DNA of 64,000 nucleotides, taken from positions 1-64,000 of the forward strand of contig JAZOCE010000017.1 of the NCBI GenBank assembly GCA_045596365.1, read 5' to 3'. The notes beneath the pieces were generated by a model that was given only the letters and a program-made list of their open reading frames with translations, searched no databases and had not been told where the DNA came from. Within the stretch, counting starts at the first letter, position 1. Every line of letters starts with the position of its first letter. The position numbers and the translations under genes are program-made. Below are positions 52,652-62,473 of this stretch, in pieces. Origin of the DNA: RGIG4079 sp045596365 (GTDB lineage: Bacteria > Bacteroidota > Bacteroidia > Bacteroidales > Muribaculaceae).

Positions 52652-54124
52652 TCAGAATTGAAAATAGATGAAAGGGGCGACGTCTTCGCTCATAAATTGG
52701 ATTACAAATTGGACTACGACGATGAACACAACAAATTTGATAAACCAATTTGAATTAACAAACAGTTCTCCCAGTTTATCGTACCATCGGCGAGGCATTG
52801 CATGAGAAAGTATAATAACTGCCATCATGATGCACCACACATAACGCACTTCAAGGAATGGAGCAATATGAGCTACACTGAAATTAGTGAATATGTTCTT
52901 TATTATAAGCCACGAATCAGTCCACGACTCTGCGCGGAAGAATACCCATAATAATGAGACATAGACAATAGTAACGGTCCAGGACAATGCTTTTATAGGG
53001 AAATTATTAGGAATTTTTTCCAAAAAAGGTTTTGACGCTTTATGTACAGCTAACCCCACTCCATGCATTGCTCCCCAAAACACAAATTTCCATGCTGCGC
53101 CATGCCATAATCCACCAATGAGCATCGTCAAGAAGTTGTTTACATAGGTTCTTATTGTCCCTTTTCTATTCCCTCCAAGTGGGATATATAAATAATCTCT
53201 TAACCATGACGATAACGAAATGTGCCAACGACGCCAAAATTCTGTCAAGTTTTTAGATTTATAAGGGAAATTAAAGTTGGGACTTAACTTAAATCCCATT
53301 ATCAAAGCGATACCTATTGCCATATCAGAGTATCCTGAAAAGTCGCAATAAATCTGCATTGTATAGCCAATTACACCCATCAAGCTCTCAAATCCGCTAT
53401 ATCCTGTGGGAGATGAAAATATCAGGTCATTATATTGCGAAATATAATCGGCAATTATTGCTTTCTTTATAATCCCTAATATTATCATCCAAAATCCTAA
53501 ATATATCTCATCGCGTTTCGGACGACTATTTTGCTCTACTTGCGGAAGGAAATAATCAGCTCTAACGATGGGACCTGCTACCAATGCGGGGAAAAACGAC
53601 AGGAAGAATACATATTCAAGCCAGGTGCGTGTGGGCGCCACTCTCTCCTTATATACATCAACTATATAGCTTATTGACTGAAATGTATAGAATGAAATCC
53701 CCACAGGAAGAATTATATCTAATGGTTGGAAGTTCCCTTCAACCATCTGGTTCCAATTCCATAAAAAGAAATTGGCATACTTGAAATAACCCAATATACT
53801 TAACGATGTTATAATCGAGACGGCCACACACGCCTTTTTAGCACCTTTTGATTTCAATTTCACCAAAAGACGAGATAATCCCCAATCAAGCAAAGAGGTA
53901 CAAACCAACAATAGGAAAAATAATCCACTTGATTTATAATAAAAATAGAGGCTGAACGCAATGACAAAAACAAGCATCTGCCAACGGCGGTTTTTCAAAG
54001 CCGCATAAATAGGCATAAACAATATAAAAAGAAACCAAAATAGTCCGCTTGAAAATATCATTGGAGCTGTAGCATCATAGGACAACAGCTCCATTAAATT
54101 AGAAAAAATATCTTGTAATTGCAT
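52652..54124 (-). CDS. MBOAT-family O-acyltransferase
   Basis: The 490-residue polytopic membrane protein transfers acyl groups to envelope polymers. About ten helices are visible. The MBOAT core includes YCDFSGYSDMAIGIALIMGF, the segment NLTEFWRRWHISLSSWLRDYLY and the invariant His in GGLWHGAAW. These resemble AlgI and PatA, which acetylate alginate or peptidoglycan. The gene follows an SGNH hydrolase-like gene by 6 bases, a pairing known from O-acetylation systems in which the SGNH protein works in the periplasm. The acceptor polymer is unknown. Confidence 0.92.
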   Translation of the reverse strand: MQLQDIFSNLMELLSYDATAPMIFSSGLFWFLFILFMPIYAALKNRRWQMLVFVIAFSLYFYYKSSGLFFLLLVCTSLLDWGLSRLLVKLKSKGAKKACVAVSIITSLSILGYFKYANFFLWNWNQMVEGNFQPLDIILPVGISFYTFQSISYIVDVYKERVAPTRTWLEYVFFLSFFPALVAGPIVRADYFLPQVEQNSRPKRDEIYLGFWMIILGIIKKAIIADYISQYNDLIFSSPTGYSGFESLMGVIGYTMQIYCDFSGYSDMAIGIALIMGFKLSPNFNFPYKSKNLTEFWRRWHISLSSWLRDYLYIPLGGNRKGTIRTYVNNFLTMLIGGLWHGAAWKFVFWGAMHGVGLAVHKASKPFLEKIPNNFPIKALSWTVTIVYVSLLWVFFRAESWTDSWLIIKNIFTNFSVAHIAPFLEVRYVWCIMMAVIILSHAMPRRWYDKLGELFVNSNWFIKFVVFIVVVQFVIQFMSEDVAPFIYFQF

Positions 54125-54130
54125 TGATTG

Positions 54131-54907
54131 TTAACGTTTAGGCTGTAATACTACAACTCTTTGTGGCTTAGCAGTTTTCTCTTGTGGGATGTTTAATCTG
54201 ATGGGGTGAGCGCAATTTTCAGGCATCCAGTGCACAACACTATCCATCCATTGCACTGCCGATGAGCGTGTGGGGTGTGCTCCATCTTTTGCTCTATCAA
54301 AATGCATCCCATTAGATAGAAAAAAACATCCCGGTTTAGCATTTGTAGCAATCAGATCATTAATCCCGGTATCCTCTTTCCAGTTAGGTGGCCCAATCCA
54401 CAAATATGGAATATCTCCGATTTGTGATAATATCGTTTTCACATACTTATCGCGTTTTTTTGCTATATCCTTCACAAACAATTCATTAGCACCCAGACAT
54501 ATAAACACATACGTTGGTTTAAATCTTCGGATAAATGTTTTCAATGTATCACATTCACCCCACACATTGGATGTTGAGCTATACCATATAACGGTGTTCA
54601 TCTTGTGTCCATTTTCCTTGGCATATGCTGCCAAACGAGGCGATAACCCCTCCAACATTGAATCTCCTATAAACAATATATTTTGAGCCGTTGTGTCAAT
54701 CGGTTGTGGCTTAAAAGTATCATCGTTGTCAATCTGTACAGTATCATCTGCCACATTGACCTCATCAACCTGTGTCAAGCGATCATACATCCCCGACGTC
54801 TTCAATTCCAGTCCACATATATTTATTGAATCAAAACTTGATGCCGTAATAAACAACAAAAATGTCAGCACCAAAATTGACCACAATCCTAAATATCCTC
54901 TTTTCAT
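54131..54907 (-). CDS. SGNH/GDSL-fold periplasmic protein, MBOAT partner
   Basis: The 258-residue protein has an N-terminal signal anchor (about residues 6-25) and an extracytoplasmic SGNH domain. The GDS block is IGDSMLEGLSPRL near residue 80, the Asn block is GANEL, and DGAHPTRSS supplies the Asp and His of the triad. Start at 54907 was chosen because it gives a positively charged N terminus and a clean anchor. It shares an operon with the MBOAT acyltransferase, implying that the two O-acetylate a surface polymer together. A TAATTTTG -7 box lies at 54938-54931 on the minus strand. Confidence 0.86.
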   Translation of the reverse strand: MKRGYLGLWSILVLTFLLFITASSFDSINICGLELKTSGMYDRLTQVDEVNVADDTVQIDNDDTFKPQPIDTTAQNILFIGDSMLEGLSPRLAAYAKENGHKMNTVIWYSSTSNVWGECDTLKTFIRRFKPTYVFICLGANELFVKDIAKKRDKYVKTILSQIGDIPYLWIGPPNWKEDTGINDLIATNAKPGCFFLSNGMHFDRAKDGAHPTRSSAVQWMDSVVHWMPENCAHPIRLNIPQEKTAKPQRVVVLQPKR

Positions 54908-54995
54908 TCTTATATTAAATTTAAAGGCATCAAAATTACGAAAAATTCTACACATATATAATTTTAATATTAACTTTACGAAAATTTAATTTATC

Positions 54996-56303
54996 ATGAT
55001 TACAACTATAATTCTTTCAGCAATCCTTTTACTTTGCATAATTTTAATAATCTGGTTATTTATAGCTTTCAACAATCAGAAATCGCAATTTTCATTACTA
55101 TCAACTGAGCGTGCTACATTGTCTGCTCAAGCAGAAATCTCAGGTAATAGAGCAACTGAAGCTCAAGATGAAATTCAACGTCTGCAAAATGAAATGAGTT
55201 CCTTCCGAGAAGAAAACGGAAGACTAAAAGAGCGCATCAAATTCATTGAAGAAGAGAAAGAGCGCTTATCAAAGGAGTCAGAAATTCGTTTCCAGAACAT
55301 TGCAAATGAAATACTTACACACAACTCGCGCATTTTTAAAGAGCAAAATGAAACTCGCTTATCTGAAATTCTAACTCCTCTAAAAGAGAATATCGAACAG
55401 TTCAAAAAGACTATCAATGACAGCTACTCCAATGAAGCGCGTGAACGATTCTCTCTACAAGAACGCATCAAAGAGCTCATCGAACTCAATCAATCAATAA
55501 GCAAGGAAGCCAAAGACTTAACTACTGCCTTGAAAGGCAACAGTAAAGTACAAGGTGATTGGGGTGAAATGATTCTTGAAAACATCCTCGAGAAATCAGG
55601 ATTGGAAAAAGGACGTGAATACACTGTACAACAAACTACCGATGAGAATGGGAATACATTACGCAACGAGAACGGCACTGCACTACGCCCCGATGTAGTC
55701 ATCAATTACCCTGGCGACCGATATGTTGTAATCGACTCTAAAGTGTCGTTGAGCGCCTATGTAAATTATATTAATTCCGAGACTCAAGAGGAACAAGAAA
55801 CTTATGCCAAACAACATTTGACTTCGGTGAGAAATCACATTGCAGAACTACGTAACAAGAAATACCAAGATTATGTGGGTGGTGGCAAGACTGATTTCGT
55901 GATGATGTTTATCCCCAATGAAGCGGCTTATATCACCGCAATGCAATTAGACAGTAATTTGTGGCAAGATGCCTATGACGTGAGAGTTCTTCTTGTTTCG
56001 CCAACACAACTCATCTCAGCATTAAGATTAGTCGCTCAATTATGGAGCCACGACCGACAAACTCGCAATGCTATAGAAATTGCCAAAGTGGGAGGAAACA
56101 TGTATGACAAATTTGTTGGATTTGTTGATGACATGTACAAAATTGAGAAATCAATTAAACAAGCCAATGACACATACAATTCGGCAATGAATAAACTCCA
56201 CGAAGGAAGAGGCAACCTTGTTTCATATGCCGAAAAAATGCGCACACTCGGAGCAAAAGCGTCCAAATCCCTCCCCGAACAGTTAAAAGATGAAATTGAA
56301 TAA
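54996..56303 (+). CDS. rmuC: DNA recombination protein RmuC
   Basis: The 435-residue protein has one N-terminal membrane helix (about residues 4-25). A long coiled coil follows (about 30-185), rich in Glu, Arg and Gln heptads. The RmuC nuclease-like domain (about 190-380) includes GDWGEMILENILEKSGL and the PD-(D/E)xK-like VVIDSKVSLSAY. RmuC limits inversions at short inverted repeats in E. coli. It is monocistronic, divergent from the SGNH-MBOAT operon. Confidence 0.94.
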   Translation: MITTIILSAILLLCIILIIWLFIAFNNQKSQFSLLSTERATLSAQAEISGNRATEAQDEIQRLQNEMSSFREENGRLKERIKFIEEEKERLSKESEIRFQNIANEILTHNSRIFKEQNETRLSEILTPLKENIEQFKKTINDSYSNEARERFSLQERIKELIELNQSISKEAKDLTTALKGNSKVQGDWGEMILENILEKSGLEKGREYTVQQTTDENGNTLRNENGTALRPDVVINYPGDRYVVIDSKVSLSAYVNYINSETQEEQETYAKQHLTSVRNHIAELRNKKYQDYVGGGKTDFVMMFIPNEAAYITAMQLDSNLWQDAYDVRVLLVSPTQLISALRLVAQLWSHDRQTRNAIEIAKVGGNMYDKFVGFVDDMYKIEKSIKQANDTYNSAMNKLHEGRGNLVSYAEKMRTLGAKASKSLPEQLKDEIE

Positions 56304-56325
56304 TTATTAATACCCTATATAAAAG

Positions 56326-56355
56326 TAACGCCCCACATTTTCATGCGAGGCGTTA
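56326..56355. terminator. Bidirectional terminator between rmuC and glgP
   Basis: Arms 56326-56332 (TAACGCC) and 56349-56355 pair over 7 bp, followed by a T-rich stretch on the plus strand. It lies between convergent genes. Confidence 0.65.
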
Positions 56356-56377
56356 TTGTTTTTATGATGCGATGGAA

Positions 56378-58933
56378 TTAGATCCAACGTACATAAGCGA
56401 AGTCTTGACGATGTGGGAGTGCTTCGTTCTTTGGATATAGACGATAAGCATAACGGAATACTCCGGCATCGGTGAGGTTGCTCTTCAAGCCAAATGTTAC
56501 GATATTACCTTCTTCTTTCACAATTTCAAATTGAACTGTGTCCCAAAGTTTTTCTTCACCGCTTTCTTGCTTGTAGATAACGTTTTCAAGACCAAGATCC
56601 TTGCTCAAGCCGTTTGTATCAATTGTTACTTGAACTTGATATTCTTGACCTGTCATGCTATTTGAAGTGCTTGTACCTTCAATGTTCAATACTTTGATGC
56701 CATCCCATGCTGATGCAACACGTTCTTTCCATGCAACAATTTCACGTGCTTTAGCATAGTCAGAGGCTTTAAGTTCAGCTGTGCGTTTGCCTTCTTTGTT
56801 ATAGAAACGATCGATATAGTCATCAATCATGCGTTTCATTGTGAAGTTAGGCGCGATATGCCCTATTGAGCCTTTGATGTATTGAATCCACTCAGGAGAA
56901 TATCCCTTAGAGTTCTTAGCAAAGTACAATGGGATGATTTCGTTTTCAAGCATTGAATAGATTGTAGCAGCATCAAGTTTATCTTGTTGAGCTTGGTCGG
57001 TATAAGTGCGTTTGTCAGTCAAAGCCCAACCAGCTTTTTCGTCAAAACGATATCCTTCATACCACCAACCGTCAAGTACTGAGAAGTTAAGCACACCGTT
57101 CATTTCAGCTTTTTCTCCTGATGTACCAGATGCTTCAAGAGGACGAGTAGGTGTATTCAACCAAATGTCAACACCTGTTACAAGGCGTTTAGCAACAATC
57201 ATGTTGTAGTCTTCAAGGAAGATGATTTTGCCAAGGAATTGAGGCATGCGAGAGATCTCCATGATGCGCTTGATGAGTCCTTGTCCAGCACCATCGGCAG
57301 GGTGAGCCTTACCTGAGAATACAAATTGCACAGGGAATTGTTCATTGTTTACAATCTTAGCAAGACGATCAAGATCAGTAAACAACAAGTGAGCACGTTT
57401 GTATGTAGCAAAACGACGAGCAAAACCAATAATCAAAGCATTAGGATTGATTTTGTCAACGATTTTCATTACTGCTGAAGGATCACCTTGATTAGCAAGC
57501 CATTTTGCTTTGAAATCTTTCTTAACGAAGTTGATGAATTTGTTCTTAAGGAGCATGCGCATGTTCCAGATTTCTTCATCAGCAACTTTAAAGATGCCGT
57601 CCCAGGCTTCAGGATTACTTTGATCTTCAAATACTTGTTTGCCAAGTTTTTCAGCGTAGAATTCTTTCCATTCAGAAGCTGCCCATGTAGGCATGTGCAC
57701 ACCGTTAGTTACATAACCCACGTGAGATTCTTGCCAATTGTAACCTTTCCAAATTCCGGCAAACATTTTTTTAGAAACCTCACCATGCAACCAACTTACG
57801 CCATTAGCTTCTTGACAAGTGTTAAGAGCAAACACGCTCATTGAGAAACGGTCGTTTGAGCCTGGGTTTTCACGTCCCATGTTCATAAGATCGGCCCATT
57901 CTATTCCAAGTTTTGCAGGGAATTCATTCATATATTTATAGAAGAGACCTTCATCAAAGTAGTCGTGTCCAGCAGGTACAGGAGTGTGTACTGTGTAAAG
58001 ACTTGATGAACGAACGATTTCCATTGCTACATTGAAATCAAGGTGTTCTTCTTGAACATAGTCTACAAGACGTTGCAAGTTCAATAGTGCAGCGTGGCCT
58101 TCGTTACAGTGATATAATTCAGTCTTGATGCCAAGTTTCTTCAACATCAAAATACCACCGATACCAAGAAGGTATTCTTGTTTGATACGGTTTTCCCAGT
58201 CGCCACCATAAAGTTGGTGAGTGATAGGACGGTCATACTCGCTGTTCATATCAAAGTCAGTATCCATCAAATACAACTTCATGCGACCAACGTTTACACG
58301 CCAGATGTGAGAGTAGATGATGCGACCAGGATATGGCACTTCAAGAATTACAGGAGCACCGTTTTCGTCAACAACTTGTTCAATAGGAAGTTGGTTGAAG
58401 TTTTGTGGCTCGTAGTTAGCGATTTGTTGACCATCAACTGAAAGTGTTTGAGTGAAATAGCCATGACGATAAAGGAAACCTACTGCAGTCATGTCGATAC
58501 AGCTGTCAGATGCTTCTTTGATATAGTCTCCGGCTAATACTCCAAGACCTCCTGAGTATATTTTAAGTGCATTACAAAGACCATATTCCATTGAGAAATA
58601 TGCAATAGACGGCACATCTTTGCGCATAGGTTTCTTCATGTATTCTTTGAATGAAGCATATGCTTTTTCAATGCGTAACATCAATTCTTTGTCAGCAATA
58701 ATTTCTTGCAAACGTTCAAAACTGAGTTGTTGCAAAAGCATTACAGGATTTTCACCTGTAGCACGCCACAAATCAGGATTCAATTCACGGAAAAGAGACT
58801 TAGCTTCACTATTCCATACCCACCAAAGGTTTTTTGCCAATTCCTCAAGAGGTTTTAGTTCTGAAGGCAAGTCTGATTTTACAGTAATGTCACGCCAAGC
58901 AGGCGCATTAGTGTTACTTACTTGTAATTTCAT
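56378..58933 (-). CDS. glgP: Alpha-glucan (glycogen) phosphorylase, GT35
   Basis: Releases glucose 1-phosphate from storage glucan using PLP. The first about 110 residues form the DUF3417 domain (LKPLEELAKNLWWVWN) found in the bacterial GlgP/AgpA branch. The substrate and phosphate regions GLGVLAGDYIKEASD and FARRFATYKRAHLLF follow. The PLP-lysine segment reads EASGTSGEKAEMNGVLN. Length (851) is normal for this branch. It follows the glycogen synthase gene by 63 bases, so both ends of the glycogen cycle are in one unit. Confidence 0.95.
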   Translation of the reverse strand: MKLQVSNTNAPAWRDITVKSDLPSELKPLEELAKNLWWVWNSEAKSLFRELNPDLWRATGENPVMLLQQLSFERLQEIIADKELMLRIEKAYASFKEYMKKPMRKDVPSIAYFSMEYGLCNALKIYSGGLGVLAGDYIKEASDSCIDMTAVGFLYRHGYFTQTLSVDGQQIANYEPQNFNQLPIEQVVDENGAPVILEVPYPGRIIYSHIWRVNVGRMKLYLMDTDFDMNSEYDRPITHQLYGGDWENRIKQEYLLGIGGILMLKKLGIKTELYHCNEGHAALLNLQRLVDYVQEEHLDFNVAMEIVRSSSLYTVHTPVPAGHDYFDEGLFYKYMNEFPAKLGIEWADLMNMGRENPGSNDRFSMSVFALNTCQEANGVSWLHGEVSKKMFAGIWKGYNWQESHVGYVTNGVHMPTWAASEWKEFYAEKLGKQVFEDQSNPEAWDGIFKVADEEIWNMRMLLKNKFINFVKKDFKAKWLANQGDPSAVMKIVDKINPNALIIGFARRFATYKRAHLLFTDLDRLAKIVNNEQFPVQFVFSGKAHPADGAGQGLIKRIMEISRMPQFLGKIIFLEDYNMIVAKRLVTGVDIWLNTPTRPLEASGTSGEKAEMNGVLNFSVLDGWWYEGYRFDEKAGWALTDKRTYTDQAQQDKLDAATIYSMLENEIIPLYFAKNSKGYSPEWIQYIKGSIGHIAPNFTMKRMIDDYIDRFYNKEGKRTAELKASDYAKAREIVAWKERVASAWDGIKVLNIEGTSTSNSMTGQEYQVQVTIDTNGLSKDLGLENVIYKQESGEEKLWDTVQFEIVKEEGNIVTFGLKSNLTDAGVFRYAYRLYPKNEALPHRQDFAYVRWI

Positions 58934-58996
58934 AAGTTAATAATATTTGTTAAAAATTTTCTTATCTGATTAATCCTCTACATTCTTAAAAATGTA

Positions 58997-60649
58997 TTAC
59001 TTATTTCGTTTCAGTGCATTTTCAATTGCTAAAACAAAAGCATCATCATAGTAATCTATAAAATTACTCCAAGATGCCTTTGACGCTGTATTCATTGCCG
59101 CTTTATTTATCTTTGTTATAGTTTGTTCATCACTTATGACAAGAGAATATAGCGCATTTGCGATACCATCGGCAACTTCACCATAGTTATAATCACCACG
59201 AGCAATAACATTTACACCACAATCATTGAAATCATTTTCAAAAGATGACAATATCCATTGGCCAAATCCTGATAATGTAGTTGTGATTGTAGGGACTCCA
59301 AATGCAACACTTTCAAGAGGCGTATAACCCCATGGTTCATAATATGATGGAAATACGGTTGCGTCCATACCTATGAGTAGATCATAGTATGATTTATTGA
59401 ACACCCCATCTGTTCCATTCAAGTAACATGGAACATATATGACTGTAATATTTGAATTCTTATCGTTGGCAAATCCTATTCCATGTATGCGTGAAATAAT
59501 TGAGTCGCAATCCATGTTATTAAGCCAATGTGTAATTACAGGATCATCAAGACGGCATTTGCGTTTTAATGATAATGATTTCACAAGTTCTTCACGCGGT
59601 TCTTTAGCCCACGCAGGAACCATAACATATGCCAATATTTTGCGTGATGGTTTTTGCTCGCTCAACTTCACTAATGAATCAAGGAACAAATCAATTCCCT
59701 TATTGCGATATTCACAACGACCGGATGTTGTTACAATAAATGTATCTTCAGGATATTTACACCCTGTTAATGATGAAGCAACATTTAGCAATGTTTCTCT
59801 TGCTGAATTTCTTGCTCCTGCAAATTTTGTTTTTGAAGGAACAAAATTTTGTTCAAATCCGTTTGGAGTAACAACATGAGGACGAATATCCAATAATTGT
59901 TCACACTCAATTGCAGTAATATCACTAACCGTAGTAAAACAATCCGCAGCATGAGCAGCAGCCTTCTCCAACGAGTGTTTTGACTGCATATTTAACTCAC
60001 CTGCCATTTGGTCGCCATTATAACTTTTAAGATAATCATATAATGGTTTATTGTTACCACAAATGCTTCGACCTATGCTTGTCGCATGGGTGGTAAATAT
60101 TGTAGCAATCTCAGGAAGAACTTGTTTTACATATAGTAATCCCATTCCGGTTGTCCACTCATCAAAATGTGCTATAATATTTTTACCTTGTGTCCCTTGG
60201 ACTCGACATATACTTTCTATTACAATACCTGCCGCATGAGAGAATGCACAAGCCTCGTCATAATCGCCATAGGCATGTAATGAATCCACACCATACCAAT
60301 TCCACATATCCCCATAGAATGAATCCTTTACAGAATACATTGCATCAAATTTCACAAGCACGACAATTGGTTTTCCTGGAATATCCCATCGCCCGACTCT
60401 GACAGTTACACCATCAGGCAATTGTGCTTGAGCCTTCCATTCCTTAAGCAATGTACGCGATTCAATAAAAAATGGCGATGGATTTTCTTCGCTCCAAACG
60501 TCTGGACCTATAAATATTGTTTTATCTTTGTGTAGTTTCTGTAACGTTTTTGCTTTAGTTGATAGTACTGTATATATACCTCCTATCTTATTACAAACCT
60601 CCCAACTTGTTTCAAACAGCAGGTCAATCTTTACTGTTGCCTTATTCAT
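58997..60649 (-). CDS. Glycogen synthase of the GT3 (eukaryote-like) family
   Basis: Adds glucose to glycogen. The 550-residue sequence opens with FETSWEVCNKIGGIYTVLSTKA, whose KIGGIYTV loop binds the nucleotide-sugar. Other GT3 segments are HFDEWTTGMGLLYV, TTHATSIGR and the C-terminal donor-site EPWGYTPLESVAFG, with its E-x7-E pair. GT3 enzymes normally use UDP-glucose, unlike the ADP-glucose GlgA of most bacteria, so no glgC is needed. The gene leads the unit with glgP. A minus-strand TACCTTTG -7 box lies at 60684-60677. Confidence 0.93.
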   Translation of the reverse strand: MNKATVKIDLLFETSWEVCNKIGGIYTVLSTKAKTLQKLHKDKTIFIGPDVWSEENPSPFFIESRTLLKEWKAQAQLPDGVTVRVGRWDIPGKPIVVLVKFDAMYSVKDSFYGDMWNWYGVDSLHAYGDYDEACAFSHAAGIVIESICRVQGTQGKNIIAHFDEWTTGMGLLYVKQVLPEIATIFTTHATSIGRSICGNNKPLYDYLKSYNGDQMAGELNMQSKHSLEKAAAHAADCFTTVSDITAIECEQLLDIRPHVVTPNGFEQNFVPSKTKFAGARNSARETLLNVASSLTGCKYPEDTFIVTTSGRCEYRNKGIDLFLDSLVKLSEQKPSRKILAYVMVPAWAKEPREELVKSLSLKRKCRLDDPVITHWLNNMDCDSIISRIHGIGFANDKNSNITVIYVPCYLNGTDGVFNKSYYDLLIGMDATVFPSYYEPWGYTPLESVAFGVPTITTTLSGFGQWILSSFENDFNDCGVNVIARGDYNYGEVADGIANALYSLVISDEQTITKINKAAMNTASKASWSNFIDYYDDAFVLAIENALKRNK

Positions 60650-60832
60650 TTAATCGTAGATTTACTTTTAAGCGTGCAAAGGTAGTAAAAATTTCCCATA
60701 ATTCATATTTTCTTCTCACAATTAAAACGTTAACCATTTCTAATCTATGTTACCATAAAATTTAAGATCTGAAAAACATTCTTCTTAAATCTAATGTTTT
60801 AATGATAAACACACATTCCATATTTAGACACT

Positions 60833-61390
60833 ATGATTACAATTGTATTTTCACATCCTTGGCACGGCAGCTTTAATCATGCCATTTTGGAAGCAGTTAC
60901 AGACAAACTTGAAACCGAAAAGCTCAATTTCCAAATTATTGACCTATCAAAAGACAAGTTTAATCCGGCAATGACCTCTGAAGAACTCCGATTATATAAT
61001 AAAGGAGAATCTAATTACCCTTTAACCAATAAATATCTTCGCATGCTACAACGCACAAAAGAGATCATTTTTATATTTCCTATATGGTGGGGTATGTTGC
61101 CTGCTAATTTAAAGGGATTCTTTGATAAAGTTCTATTAAAAGGTAGCTCTTTCAATTATGACGAAAAAGGAAATCTCATACCGGGATTGCACATATCTCG
61201 CACTTTAATAATCACAACATCGCAAGGAGATACCGAACTATATAAACCCTATATTGAAGGTTATTTTATTCCATATGTGCTCAATGCTGTTGGGATAAAT
61301 AATGTGATATGGCATAATTGTGCCCGAACATCTCATGGTCCGGAGGAAAACCGCAAAAATTTCGTTAAAGAAATTACTGATATGGTATAA
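60833..61390 (+). CDS. Flavodoxin-fold NAD(P)H oxidoreductase
   Basis: The 185-residue cytoplasmic flavoprotein belongs to the MdaB/KefF/NQO1-like family. The N terminus VFSHPWHGSFNHAI is the FMN-phosphate loop of the family and FPIWWGMLPANLKGFFDKVL is the conserved flavin-contact segment. It probably reduces quinones. No partner, such as a KefC channel, is nearby. The next gene starts 27 bases after its stop but has its own -7 box. Confidence 0.9.
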   Translation: MITIVFSHPWHGSFNHAILEAVTDKLETEKLNFQIIDLSKDKFNPAMTSEELRLYNKGESNYPLTNKYLRMLQRTKEIIFIFPIWWGMLPANLKGFFDKVLLKGSSFNYDEKGNLIPGLHISRTLIITTSQGDTELYKPYIEGYFIPYVLNAVGINNVIWHNCARTSHGPEENRKNFVKEITDMV

Positions 61391-61417
61391 AAACTGTATT
61401 TTTGCATATAATTTATT

Positions 61418-62473
61418 ATGCAAATACAGTTTATGGGTAAACGATATTTATTTTTTGCGTCATTATCTTATTCTTATCCCATTTTACGACCACTTCAAGA
61501 AGAAATTCGCTATCGTGGAGATGAAGTAGCATGGTTTCTTGAGGAAACATGTCCTGATCTTTTGACATCTAATGAAAAAAGGCTCAATACTATTGACGAG
61601 GTGATGCAATACAATCCCATAGCAATATTTGCTCCGGGCAACTATATATATGATTTCTTCCCTGGTGTTAAAGTACAAGTATTTCATGGATATCCTATAA
61701 ATAAACGAAATGACAAAGTTGACGATCATTTTAAATTACGTGGGTGGTTTGATTTATACTGTACCCAAGGAGAAAGTAGCACAATACCTTTCAAACAATT
61801 GGAAAAGAAATACAAATATTTCAAAATATACGAAACTGGATGGAGTAAGACCGATAATATCACAACTCTAAAAACCACTAATTCTACTCGTAAGCCAACA
61901 ATATTTGTAGCAACAACATTTTCGAAAGGAATTAGCTCTCTTAATGTATTATATCCAATAATTAGATCTTTAGTAGAAAAAAGGGATTGGAATTGGATGA
62001 TTACAATGCATCCAAAACTTCAAGACAAAGAGTTACGTCAAAAATATATAGATTTATCTAACTCCTTTGAAAACGTTACTTATCTTCCTATTCTTAACGG
62101 ATGGGAAGAGATGAATAATAGTGATGTATTATTATGTGATAGTTCAAGTATAATAATTGAATACATGCTATTAGATAAACCGGTCGTAACCTACTGCAAC
62201 ACTAACCCCGGCAAGCATTTAATTAATGTAAAATCAGTTGACGATATTGAAAGAGCATTAGAAACAGCTCTATCTCGGCCTGATGATTTAATGCAAAATG
62301 TGCGAGAATATTCCTTTTTCCATGAACGATATCGCGATGGAAAGAATTCTGCTCGTATTCTTGATGCTGTTGATGATTTTATCTCAAACCACCAACATTT
62401 AATGGAACGCAAACCATTAAATATAATACGAAAACTTAAATTGCGTAAACAACTCGGTTATTGGAAATTTTAA
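61418..62473 (+). CDS. CDP-glycerol/ribitol-type phosphopolyol transferase
   Basis: The 351-residue protein resembles the glycosyltransferase-like domain of TagB/TagF (Glyphos_transf). The hallmark stretch is LCDSSSIIIEYMLLDKPVV, where the Asp-Ser-Ser and Glu bind the CDP-polyol phosphate, preceded by TMHPKL with the catalytic His. It lacks the long extra domains of TagF, so it may add a single phosphopolyol or act as a primer enzyme. The ATG at 61418 is used; 61433 is also good, and a TATTTTTG -7 box lies at 61397-61404. The 3' end overlaps licD by 4 bases on the opposite strand, and a TagD-like gene follows that. Confidence 0.87.
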   Translation: MQIQFMGKRYLFFASLSYSYPILRPLQEEIRYRGDEVAWFLEETCPDLLTSNEKRLNTIDEVMQYNPIAIFAPGNYIYDFFPGVKVQVFHGYPINKRNDKVDDHFKLRGWFDLYCTQGESSTIPFKQLEKKYKYFKIYETGWSKTDNITTLKTTNSTRKPTIFVATTFSKGISSLNVLYPIIRSLVEKRDWNWMITMHPKLQDKELRQKYIDLSNSFENVTYLPILNGWEEMNNSDVLLCDSSSIIIEYMLLDKPVVTYCNTNPGKHLINVKSVDDIERALETALSRPDDLMQNVREYSFFHERYRDGKNSARILDAVDDFISNHQHLMERKPLNIIRKLKLRKQLGYWKF

